The notes under the pieces were generated by a model. It was not told the origin of the DNA and searched no databases. It was given only the letters and a program-made list of their open reading frames with translations. Shown here piece after piece: positions 1 through 6,450 of a stretch of DNA of 64,000 nt; the stretch's first letter is position 1; each line of letters starts with the position of its first letter. Source of the stretch: Pseudomonas putida (GTDB lineage Bacteria; Pseudomonadota; Gammaproteobacteria; Pseudomonadales; Pseudomonadaceae); contig NZ_MKZO01000006.1 of assembly GCF_001941965.1 (NCBI RefSeq), forward strand, positions 1 through 64,000, written 5' to 3'. Both the position numbers and the translations under genes were made by a program.

Positions 1-62
1 TCAAGAACCATGCTGGCAGCACGTTGCTTAAACTCGCGGGTGTAGGTCTTCCGTTCTTGCAT
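1..62 (-). CDS. IS3-family transposase OrfA, N-terminus only
   Basis: Only the first 20 codons are inside the window. They read MQERKTYTREFKQRAASMVL, which resembles the opening of the helix-turn-helix OrfA protein of IS3-family elements, where a basic stretch with YTREFK precedes the first helix. The start ATG is preceded by AGGAGG at a normal distance. In these elements OrfA is usually fused to OrfB by programmed frameshifting, but that part cannot be seen here. The family call rests on a short stretch, so the exact IS group is open. Confidence 0.65.
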   Translation of the reverse strand, partial: MQERKTYTREFKQRAASMVL

Positions 63-114
63 AGAACCTCCTGAATGGGCGAATCATATCGCCCTTAAGA
101 GGTGTCCGGGATCA
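1..114 (-). mobile_element. End of an IS3-family insertion sequence (partial)
   Basis: The left edge of the window holds the start of an insertion sequence read on the minus strand. Its terminal bases on that strand begin TGATCCCGGACACCTC, which starts with the TG dinucleotide usual for IS3-family ends, and are followed about 50 bases later by a Shine-Dalgarno AGGAGG and the first codons of an OrfA-like transposase. The outer boundary at about position 114 is inferred from this TG; the other end, the orfB part and any target duplication lie outside the window. A REP sequence begins within about 12 bases of the boundary, so the element seems to have landed in or beside a REP. Confidence 0.6.
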
Positions 115-125
115 TTAGGCCAGTT

Positions 126-188
126 CAAGCCAGCTCCCACAGGGTTCGCGGTGTACAAAAACCTGTGGGAGCTGGCTTGCCAGCGATA
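126..188. repeat. REP doublet next to the IS end
   Basis: Two inverted copies of the main REP core of this genome (CAGCTCCCACAGG and its complement CTGTGGGAGCTGG) are separated by about 25 bases. The right copy is complete (TGTGGGAGCTGGCTTGCCAG), while the left copy lacks the normal TCGCTGGCAAG beginning and reads GCCAGTTCAAG instead, close to the IS boundary. Confidence 0.75.
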
Positions 189-201
189 GGGCCCTGGAGC
201 C

Positions 202-546
202 TTACTCGGTCGCCTTGCCCACCGCATCCAGCGCCCGCGCCGAATACACCAGGGCCGCGCCGGCATTCATCGCCACCGCCACCCCCAGCGCCTCGGCGAT
301 CTCTTCACGGGTCGCGCCATGCTTCACCGCCTGCTGCGAGTGCACGGCGATGCAGCCGTCGCAGCGGGTGGTGACGGCCACCGCCAGGGAAATCAGCTCG
401 CGGGTCTTTGCGTCTAGGTGATTGGTCTTGGCCCCGGCCGCGCTGGCGGTGGCGTAGCCGGCCACGGTGTCGGGCGACAGCTGCTTCAGATCGCCGATTC
501 CCGCCATCAACTGCTTACGGTAACCATCCCAGTCCATCATGCTCAT
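202..546 (-). CDS. Carboxymuconolactone decarboxylase / AhpD-like protein
   Basis: A 114-residue protein of the carboxymuconolactone decarboxylase fold. The AhpD-type redox motif CDGCIAVH lies at residues 62-69, with Cys62, Cys65 and His69, so a peroxidase or disulfide-exchange role is more likely than lactone decarboxylation. The start at 546 was chosen because it has AAGGTG upstream and fits the family length; the reading frame stays open far upstream, but that extension overlaps the permease gene in another frame. It lies 95 bases downstream of the lactate-permease-family gene on the same strand and may be cotranscribed with it. The natural substrate is unknown. Confidence 0.85.
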   Translation of the reverse strand: MSMMDWDGYRKQLMAGIGDLKQLSPDTVAGYATASAAGAKTNHLDAKTRELISLAVAVTTRCDGCIAVHSQQAVKHGATREEIAEALGVAVAMNAGAALVYSARALDAVGKATE

Positions 547-641
547 CGTGTTCACCTTGTTGGTTTGGATCGCTCGAACAGTGAAGCTAGTCGCTTCCCC
601 GCCGCCTCGCCAATGGTCGTTGGGCCTGAGCGGGTAGTGCT

Positions 642-2042
642 TTAGAACCAGTCGCCGGCCAGCACATTGAGCAGCGCCATCAGCGCGGCGCTGCACAGCA
701 CCACGAGGATCGCCAGGCGCTGGACCCAACGTCGTTGCGCGCCGTCGCCGCCGGCCAGTTGCAGGGCCATTTCGATCTTGCCCGGCGAGGCGAGGATGGA
801 GATCGCCGCCGCCACGTTGTGGGTGGCCATGAACAGCAGCAGATTCGCCCCGAGCGACCTGGCGATCTCCGCCTGGGTCGCGGCGAACATGGCGTTGGAG
901 CCGCTGCTGGAACCGGTGACGAAACCGCCCAGGGCGCCCACGAAGGGCGAGATCGCCAGGTAGCCCGGGCCCATGTCCGCCAGCAGCCGGGCAAGGTAGG
1001 CCGCCGTACCGCTGACCGCCATGACGATGCCCATGATGATGAACAGCCCGGTCACCGGGGCCACCTGCAGCCAGGATTTCCATGCCCGCCCCAGCGGTTC
1101 GGCGGGCACCCGGCCGGCGCAGAACCACAGGGCGGCGACGAACAGCCACAGGGCCGGGGAGGCGATGTAGTGCCAGGTTTCAGGCAAGCCGGAGAAACGC
1201 ACCAGGCTGCCGGCAATCAGGACGCCGCCGAGCAGCAGGCCGTAGGCGTGCAAGGCGCGTCTGCCGATCGGCAACAAGGCTTCGCCGCCCGCCCGGCCGC
1301 CGCGCAGCAGGTGCAGGCAGATGATCGCCACGCTGCCCACGGCACCGGCCGGCGCCGTGCCGAACGCCAGGTTTGCCAGGCCCACGGCCAGCGCCAGCAC
1401 CAGTGCCGATAACAACGCCAGCAGTAGGGCCCGTGGCCGCTCGCCCGGTGTACTGACCAGCCACGCTGCGACACAGCCATTGATAGCGAACGGCAGGACG
1501 CTCAACGCTGCCGAGGCGATCCCCAGCTCATCGAAACCCAGCCCTGCCAGGCTCGCGGCGATCATCGTCCCCGGTCCCATCGAGCCCCAAGGCACGGCGC
1601 ACAGGCCAAGCAGGCCGATCAGCGCCGCATGCCGTGGCGTCAGGCCCATGTACACCAGCAGCGGAATGCCGATGGTCACGCCAATACCAAAGCCGGTTAC
1701 CGATTCGGCGAACGGTGTAATGCCATGTACCACGAGCAGTACGGCGGCGACACCTGTACCGGCACGCCCCTTGATCCAGTTGGCCAGCGCCGCCTGGGCG
1801 CCCGCATGGCGCAGCACCTCGGACATCAGCAGGCCGCCGCCGACGATCAGCAGCACCTCCAGCACCAGCGGCAGCCACTTGATCGTGGCCACGCCGATTT
1901 CCGCTGCACCCAGTGGAAAGGCAATAATGGCCGCCAGCAACGCGGCGCACACACCCAGCAGCGCCGCATGCAGCGAACGGATGCCCAGGCCGAGGGCCAG
2001 GATCGCGGAAAACACCGGGGACGTTGCAAGAAAGGCATTCAT
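642..2042 (-). CDS. L-lactate permease family transporter
   Basis: A very hydrophobic 466-residue protein with about a dozen predicted membrane segments. The conserved stretch with TPFAESVTGFG followed by PLLVYMG, and the later PWGSMGPGT, resemble the lactate permease (LctP/LldP) family, which imports lactate or glycolate with protons across the inner membrane. It is shorter than the roughly 550-residue classical LldP, and the precise substrate cannot be read from sequence. No lactate dehydrogenase lies nearby, so a different short hydroxy acid or organic acid is possible. It is divergent from an XRE-cupin regulator across a 75-base gap containing two palindromes, which suggests control by that regulator. 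Confidence 0.75.
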   Translation of the reverse strand: MNAFLATSPVFSAILALGLGIRSLHAALLGVCAALLAAIIAFPLGAAEIGVATIKWLPLVLEVLLIVGGGLLMSEVLRHAGAQAALANWIKGRAGTGVAAVLLVVHGITPFAESVTGFGIGVTIGIPLLVYMGLTPRHAALIGLLGLCAVPWGSMGPGTMIAASLAGLGFDELGIASAALSVLPFAINGCVAAWLVSTPGERPRALLLALLSALVLALAVGLANLAFGTAPAGAVGSVAIICLHLLRGGRAGGEALLPIGRRALHAYGLLLGGVLIAGSLVRFSGLPETWHYIASPALWLFVAALWFCAGRVPAEPLGRAWKSWLQVAPVTGLFIIMGIVMAVSGTAAYLARLLADMGPGYLAISPFVGALGGFVTGSSSGSNAMFAATQAEIARSLGANLLLFMATHNVAAAISILASPGKIEMALQLAGGDGAQRRWVQRLAILVVLCSAALMALLNVLAGDWF

Positions 2043-2060
2043 CGTTCGAATTACTCAGGT

Positions 2061-2094
2061 TTGCGTTTTCGCAATTATATTTGCGGATAAGCAA
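2061..2094. promoter_or_regulatory. Two tandem palindromic operator candidates
   Basis: Between the permease gene and the XRE regulator lie TTGCGTTTTCGCAA (2061-2074) and TTGCGGATAAGCAA (2081-2094). Both have TTGC and GCAA ends around a 6-base centre, and their centres are 20 bases apart, about two helical turns. This spacing on one DNA face and the divergent-gene position are what one expects of operators for a dimeric helix-turn-helix regulator. Binding by the adjacent regulator is inferred. Confidence 0.6.
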
Positions 2095-2117
2095 TTGGCA
2101 AGATTGAAAGGACCGGA

Positions 2118-2672
2118 ATGAAAGACAAAGACGAACATGCGGAACAGGATCTGTTCGGCCTGGCCGTGCGCCAGCGTCGCCTGCAACTGGGAGTGACCCT
2201 GGATCAGTTGGCGGAGAACAGCGGGGTTTCCGCAGCGGCGTTGTCGCGCCTGGAGCGCGGCATGCTGAGTCCGAGCCTGCGCAACGCGCTGGCGATCGCC
2301 CGGGGGCTGGGCTGCGAATTGTCGGAGCTGATCGAGCAGGAACCGACCGAAGTCACCCGGGCGGGGGACAACCTGCGCTTCGTCGACGAGGAGACCGGGA
2401 TCGTGCGCCTGGCCCTGGCGCGGCCTGGGCCGGATCTGGAGTTGCTGTCCTATACCGTGCCGCCGGGGGCGTCATCGGCCAGGTTCTCGCCGCACAAGAG
2501 CGGCTCGCGGGAGATCTTCCATATCGTCGCCGGGACGCTGGAAGTGCATGCCGGGGATCAGGTCGTGGTGCTGAACGAAGGGGATACGGCGACGGTGCGC
2601 GGGGACTGCGAGCACTGGTTCAGGAATGTGGGGGAGGGGGATGTGCAGATCTTGCTGACCATCTTCAAATAA
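2118..2672 (+). CDS. XRE-family regulator with C-terminal cupin
   Basis: A 184-residue regulator with a Cro/C1-type helix-turn-helix at about residues 14-73 (QLAENSGVSAAALSRLERG) and a cupin sensing domain at about 108-183. This architecture is common among single-ligand repressors and activators of small catabolic or transport units, where the cupin binds the effector. AAAGGA stands upstream of the ATG. The gene is divergent from the permease and AhpD-like genes, with two phased palindromes between them, so it probably controls that pair and itself. Whether it represses or activates cannot be told. Confidence 0.85.
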   Translation: MKDKDEHAEQDLFGLAVRQRRLQLGVTLDQLAENSGVSAAALSRLERGMLSPSLRNALAIARGLGCELSELIEQEPTEVTRAGDNLRFVDEETGIVRLALARPGPDLELLSYTVPPGASSARFSPHKSGSREIFHIVAGTLEVHAGDQVVVLNEGDTATVRGDCEHWFRNVGEGDVQILLTIFK

Positions 2673-2694
2673 GGTGGTGAAGCTGAGGGCCTCA

Positions 2695-2764
2695 TCGCTG
2701 GCAAGCCAGCTCCCACAGTGTCCGCGTCGCTGCAGAACCCTGTGGGAGCTGGCTTGCCAGCGAT
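2695..2764. repeat. REP doublet
   Basis: Two inverted REP copies, TCGCTGGCAAGCCAGCTCCC then GGGAGCTGGCTTGCCAGCGA, about 30 bases apart, between the convergent ends of the XRE regulator and lpxO. The hairpin may help end transcription from both sides. Confidence 0.9.
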
Positions 2765-2774
2765 TGGGGCCACC

Positions 2775-3674
2775 TCAGATATAGATGAACACCAGCGCAA
2801 CCAAAGCCACCACCGCCCACTTCTCCGCGTAATACCGCGCCCGATTGCGCTTCTTCAGCGCCTTGCCGCGCTCGCGGATCTTGTAGATGCGGGTGAACAG
2901 CCGGTTGATCCCGCCGGTCTTGTCCCCGGCATCGTTCGGCGCCGCAGCCGCCGCCATGACATTGGTACTGAACCAGCGGTTGAACGCCGTCGCCCAGCGG
3001 TACTTCAGCGGCCGCTCGACGTCGCAGAACAGGATCACCCGGTTGTGCTCGGTCTGGTTGGCGGCGTAGTGGATATAGGTCTCGTCGAACATCACCGCTT
3101 CACCGTTGCGCCAGTGGTAGTTCTCGCCGTCGACGCAGATGAAGCAGGCTTCGTCGTTCGGCGTGTCCAGGCCCAGGTGATAGCGATAGGAGCCGGCATA
3201 AGGGTCGCGGTGCCGCACCAGCTTCGACCCCGGCGGCAGGGTGGCGAACATCGCCGCCTTGACCGTGCCGATGCTCTGCAGCAGTTCGGTGGTGCGCGGG
3301 CACAGCTTCATCGCCGAGGGGTGGCTCTCGCCGTACCACTTCAGGTAGAAACGCTTCCAGCCGCTCTTGAAGAACGAGTTGAAACCGACGTCGTCGTAAT
3401 TCTGCGAGCTCTTGATCTCGCCGACATGCAGCAGTTGCAGGGCTTCTTCGCGGATCTCCTGCCAGTTGTCCTGCAACGGCTTGAGTTCGGGGAAGGCCTC
3501 GGTCGGCAGGTAGGGCTTGGCCGGCAGCTTCGAGAACAGGTAAAGGAAGGCGTTGACCGGCGCCAGGAAGCTGGAGTGGTCGCCCAACTGGCGGGTGATC
3601 TTGTGTCGGACGCGGCCACGGAAATGCACGTAGGCAATGGAGACGGCGAACAACAGGACAATGAAGATTTTCAT
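2775..3674 (-). CDS. lpxO: LpxO-like lipid A / aspartyl-asparaginyl beta-hydroxylase
   Basis: A 299-residue Fe(II)/2-oxoglutarate dioxygenase of the aspartyl/asparaginyl beta-hydroxylase family. LpxO adds a 2-hydroxyl to a lipid A acyl chain on the cytoplasmic side of the inner membrane. The iron ligands are visible as His155 and Asp157 (RHRDPYAGSYRYH) and His202 (TYIHYAANQTEHNR), the last followed by a conserved Arg for 2-oxoglutarate. A membrane segment occupies residues 1-17 and another hydrophobic helix ends the protein. The start at MKIF was preferred over an upstream ATG at 3707 because it matches how LpxO proteins begin. Specificity for lipid A, rather than ornithine lipids or another substrate, is by family resemblance. 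Confidence 0.85.
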   Translation of the reverse strand: MKIFIVLLFAVSIAYVHFRGRVRHKITRQLGDHSSFLAPVNAFLYLFSKLPAKPYLPTEAFPELKPLQDNWQEIREEALQLLHVGEIKSSQNYDDVGFNSFFKSGWKRFYLKWYGESHPSAMKLCPRTTELLQSIGTVKAAMFATLPPGSKLVRHRDPYAGSYRYHLGLDTPNDEACFICVDGENYHWRNGEAVMFDETYIHYAANQTEHNRVILFCDVERPLKYRWATAFNRWFSTNVMAAAAAPNDAGDKTGGINRLFTRIYKIRERGKALKKRNRARYYAEKWAVVALVALVFIYI

Positions 3675-3788
3675 GGGCGGGTACTTGTCGATGTGGCGAT
3701 GCGCCATGGCATAAGCCCGCCAGCATAATCAATTGCCCTGTGGGTTTGTACAAAATGTTGCAGTGACCCGACTCGACCATGGTGCAAT

Positions 3789-3820
3789 GGCTCACCTCCG
3801 CAGCAGCCGGGAGGTGAGCC
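3789..3820 (-). terminator. Stem-loop downstream of the PixA-type gene
   Basis: An 11-bp perfect stem, GGCTCACCTCC pairing with GGAGGTGAGCC around a 10-base loop, lies 15 bases past the stop of the PixA/AidA-type gene. There is no T-run, so intrinsic termination would be weak; it may protect the mRNA 3' end. Confidence 0.45.
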
Positions 3821-3834
3821 GATTCAGCAGGGGC

Positions 3835-4377
3835 TCAGGGGTTGACGGTGATGAACGGATCCCAATTCAGCCGTTCGCTGATGATGTTGCCCTGGCTGTC
3901 AAGCACGTAGAAATCGATCATGTACCAGATCTTGTCTGCGCCGGGCTTCTCGGCGTCGGCCTGCCAGAGGCTGACGGTAGTGCTGGTGGTGCCGATGTTT
4001 GGCGGATTGCTCACGTTGCTGCCTTTTTTCACGTAAGGCACCAGCACATCCTCGAACCAGTGCAGCTCCGGGTCGGAGATATCGCCCGCGTTGGCCGTTT
4101 GCTTGTTGCCCTTGTACACACGGGAGATCACGGTCGACCGGTCGAAGTTGCGCGACAGGGTGGTGGCGCGCCAGCGGATGACGTCGCCTTTTTTCACGTC
4201 GATCCAGAGTTCGTTGCCTCCGTCCTGTTGATCACCCGATGCACTGCCATCCACCAGCTTGCGTTGGGCTACCAGGTACACAGCGCCCGGTACCCGGCTC
4301 TGCTGGGTGCCACCGACCCCGTCGATAATCTGATCGGCGTCGACCACCAGCAATACATCCACGATGTTTCCAGACAT
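3835..4377 (-). CDS. PixA/AidA-type inclusion body protein
   Basis: A 180-residue soluble protein resembling the AidA/PixA inclusion body family: it opens with IVDVLLVVDADQII, has a central DVKKGDVIRWRATTLSRN stretch, and ends with FYVLDSQGNIISERLNWDPFITV. PixA forms crystalline inclusions in Xenorhabdus, and AidA homologues in Burkholderia and Ralstonia are quorum-sensing-controlled. The molecular role is unknown. There is no signal peptide. GGAGAG stands 8 bases before the ATG. It is a single-gene unit with a stem-loop after it and a candidate TTGACA promoter before it. Its presence near a Tc toxin locus is suggestive of host association but does not prove it. Confidence 0.8.
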   Translation of the reverse strand: MSGNIVDVLLVVDADQIIDGVGGTQQSRVPGAVYLVAQRKLVDGSASGDQQDGGNELWIDVKKGDVIRWRATTLSRNFDRSTVISRVYKGNKQTANAGDISDPELHWFEDVLVPYVKKGSNVSNPPNIGTTSTTVSLWQADAEKPGADKIWYMIDFYVLDSQGNIISERLNWDPFITVNP

Positions 4378-4741
4378 GCATGACTCTCCATTGGTGTTGG
4401 GTTGACAAGGCGACCACGCCCGTTGGGCGCATCCCGGCTCCCGGTCCCTGGGTGCGGTCGCGGGATCAAGGATGGTTGATGGCTATCTGATGTCAATCCA
4501 CGGCGGATGACAGGGGTTCGATCCGCGGCTTCTCCGGCCCTTGGCTATCCTGTTGAATTGTCTGGCAATGCGCCGATGTCCTGGGTCGTGATGAGGTCAT
4601 GTCGCGCGGGCGCAATGGCTGAAGGCTTACGGGAACTGACGGCAACTCGTGTGGATTTCCGTTGTCGTAGCCCGGCTTCCGGCCCTGCTCCGAAGCAATT
4701 GTTCTATCGTTCCGAGGACCGCCTGCCCGGGAAAGGACCCA
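4378..4741. other. Divergent leader region of pixA-type and GGDEF genes
   Basis: This 364-base gap separates two divergent genes. It holds a candidate sigma-70 promoter for the PixA-type gene (4469-4496) and the ribosome binding site AAGGA of the GGDEF gene at its right end. I see no small gene with a convincing start and family likeness, and no REP. Confidence 0.5.
4469..4496 (-). promoter_or_regulatory. Candidate sigma-70 promoter of the PixA-type gene
   Basis: Read on the minus strand, a perfect TTGACA (-35) is followed after 16 bases by CATCCT as a weak -10, roughly 95 bases upstream of the start codon. The -35 is convincing and the -10 is poor, so an activator may be needed. Confidence 0.35.
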
Positions 4742-6292
4742 ATGACCTTCAAGCACATCGACCTGCGCAAGATCATCCTGCTGTTTGCCCTGGTCACCGC
4801 CGGCGTGACCCTGGCCAACAGCTTCTATGCGGCGCGCCAGGTGCAGCACCAGGTGCTGGTGGACAACGCCCTGGAAGCCAACCGCGCCTATGCCGCCAAG
4901 GTGGCGTCGAGCATCGAGGCCTTTCTTTTGTCTGCGCAGCAGCAACTGGCCTACAGCGTCGGCCAGATGAGCCGCGATTTCGGCGACCCGCGCCTGCTGC
5001 ATGCCGAAGCGAAACGCATCCAGGAACAGGACCAGGGCTTCAACGCCATCACCATCGTCGACGCCACCGGCCATGTCCTTGCGGCCTGGCCGCCGTCCTT
5101 GCTGCACGACGGCCAGGCCCTGACCTCCAGCGGTGCCGAGCATGCGCTGAACAGCCGCGTGCCCCTGATCAGCGACGCCTACACCTCCAGCACCGGCAAC
5201 CTGGTGGTGTTCATCTCGCACCCGGTGTTCGACGATCAGCAGCGCTACCTGGGCTTTGTCGGCGGCGCCGTGTACCTGCGCGAAAAGGGCATCCTGCACA
5301 CCCTGATCAGCAACCACTTCTACCGCGACGGCACCCTCAGCTACGTGGTCGACAACAACCGCCGCCTGCTCTACCACCCGCAGTTCGACCGGGTTGGCAG
5401 CGTGGTCGGGGCCAACCTGGCGGTGGACGAACTGCTTACCGGCAAGAGTGGCGCCATGCAGGTGGTCAATACCCAGGGCGTCGAGATGCTCGCCGGCTTC
5501 GCCAGCATTCCCCTGACGCGTTGGGGCGTGGTTTCGCAAAAGCCCTACCGCGACACCGTGGCGCCGCTGGACCGGCTGATGTGGCAGATGTTCCGCGGCA
5601 CGGCGCCGGTGGGCGTGCTCGGGCTGATCGGCATCTGGTGGATGACCTTGCTGATCACCCGGCCGCTGCGCCAACTGGCGGACAACGCCAATGCGATGAA
5701 CGCCAGCAGCTCGCCGGAGCGCATTCGCGCGGTACGCGCCTGGTATTTCGAGGCGGACCACATCAAGCGCGCGCTGCTGCGCGGGATCAACGTGATGCAG
5801 GAGCGCATGGGGCGCCTCAACCTGCAGGCGCAGACCGACCCGCTGACCGGCCTGTTCAACCGCCGGGCCCTGGGTGAGGCGCTGGAGGTGATGGACGAGC
5901 GCAAGCAGGGCTTTGCCGTGATCGCCGTGGATATCGACCATTTCAAAGCGATCAACGACGGCCATGGCCACGATGTCGGCGATGAGGTGCTGGCGCGGCT
6001 GGCGGGTGTGCTGCGCGAGTGCTCGCGGGAAGGCGACCTGGCGTTTCGCCTGGGCGGCGAGGAGTTTCTCCTGCTGCTGCCAGACACACCCATCGCCGCC
6101 GCCGGGGAGATGGCCGAGCGCTTGCGCGGGCAGGTCGAGGTAACGCGAATCGAGCCGGTGGGGCATGTCACGGTGTCGCTGGGGGTGGCCCGTTGTGCGG
6201 CGGGCGATGACAGCCATGCCGCGCTGAAGCGGGCGGATGAGTTGATGTACAGGGCAAAGCAGGGCGGGCGGAACCGGGTGGTGCTGGAGTAG
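4742..6292 (+). CDS. Membrane diguanylate cyclase with periplasmic Cache-type sensor
   Basis: A 516-residue inner-membrane protein. A membrane segment near residues 9-30 is followed by a periplasmic Cache-like sensor to about residue 280, a second membrane segment (VGVLGLIGIWWMTLLI), a short HAMP-like linker, and a GGDEF domain from about residue 375. The active-site signature is GGEEF, a functional form, and REGD lies five residues before it, matching the RxxD inhibitory site for c-di-GMP. No EAL domain follows. It therefore should make c-di-GMP in response to a small extracellular ligand. The ATG at 4742 has AAGGA at a good distance and gives a normal first membrane helix; an upstream start would add 31 unlikely residues. 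Confidence 0.9.
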   Translation: MTFKHIDLRKIILLFALVTAGVTLANSFYAARQVQHQVLVDNALEANRAYAAKVASSIEAFLLSAQQQLAYSVGQMSRDFGDPRLLHAEAKRIQEQDQGFNAITIVDATGHVLAAWPPSLLHDGQALTSSGAEHALNSRVPLISDAYTSSTGNLVVFISHPVFDDQQRYLGFVGGAVYLREKGILHTLISNHFYRDGTLSYVVDNNRRLLYHPQFDRVGSVVGANLAVDELLTGKSGAMQVVNTQGVEMLAGFASIPLTRWGVVSQKPYRDTVAPLDRLMWQMFRGTAPVGVLGLIGIWWMTLLITRPLRQLADNANAMNASSSPERIRAVRAWYFEADHIKRALLRGINVMQERMGRLNLQAQTDPLTGLFNRRALGEALEVMDERKQGFAVIAVDIDHFKAINDGHGHDVGDEVLARLAGVLRECSREGDLAFRLGGEEFLLLLPDTPIAAAGEMAERLRGQVEVTRIEPVGHVTVSLGVARCAAGDDSHAALKRADELMYRAKQGGRNRVVLE

Positions 6293-6450
6293 CGCGCTGG
6301 CCTGCAGGCGTTGTCGTTCTGGAGGTCCGTCTATCTCCTGCCTTTGCGCGGCACCTGATATTTCTGTCAGTAGCGCGAGTGTTCCCGGCTGGTTAGCTTC
6401 ATCGAACGGGCGGCCCGCTAGCGCCGCAGCACTCGATGGAGAACCTGCCC

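Noticed and set aside
547..1149. An N-terminal extension of the AhpD-like protein to about 315 residues.
   Set aside because: The extra sequence overlaps the permease gene in another frame and has no likeness to the family; the 114-residue form has its own ribosome binding site.
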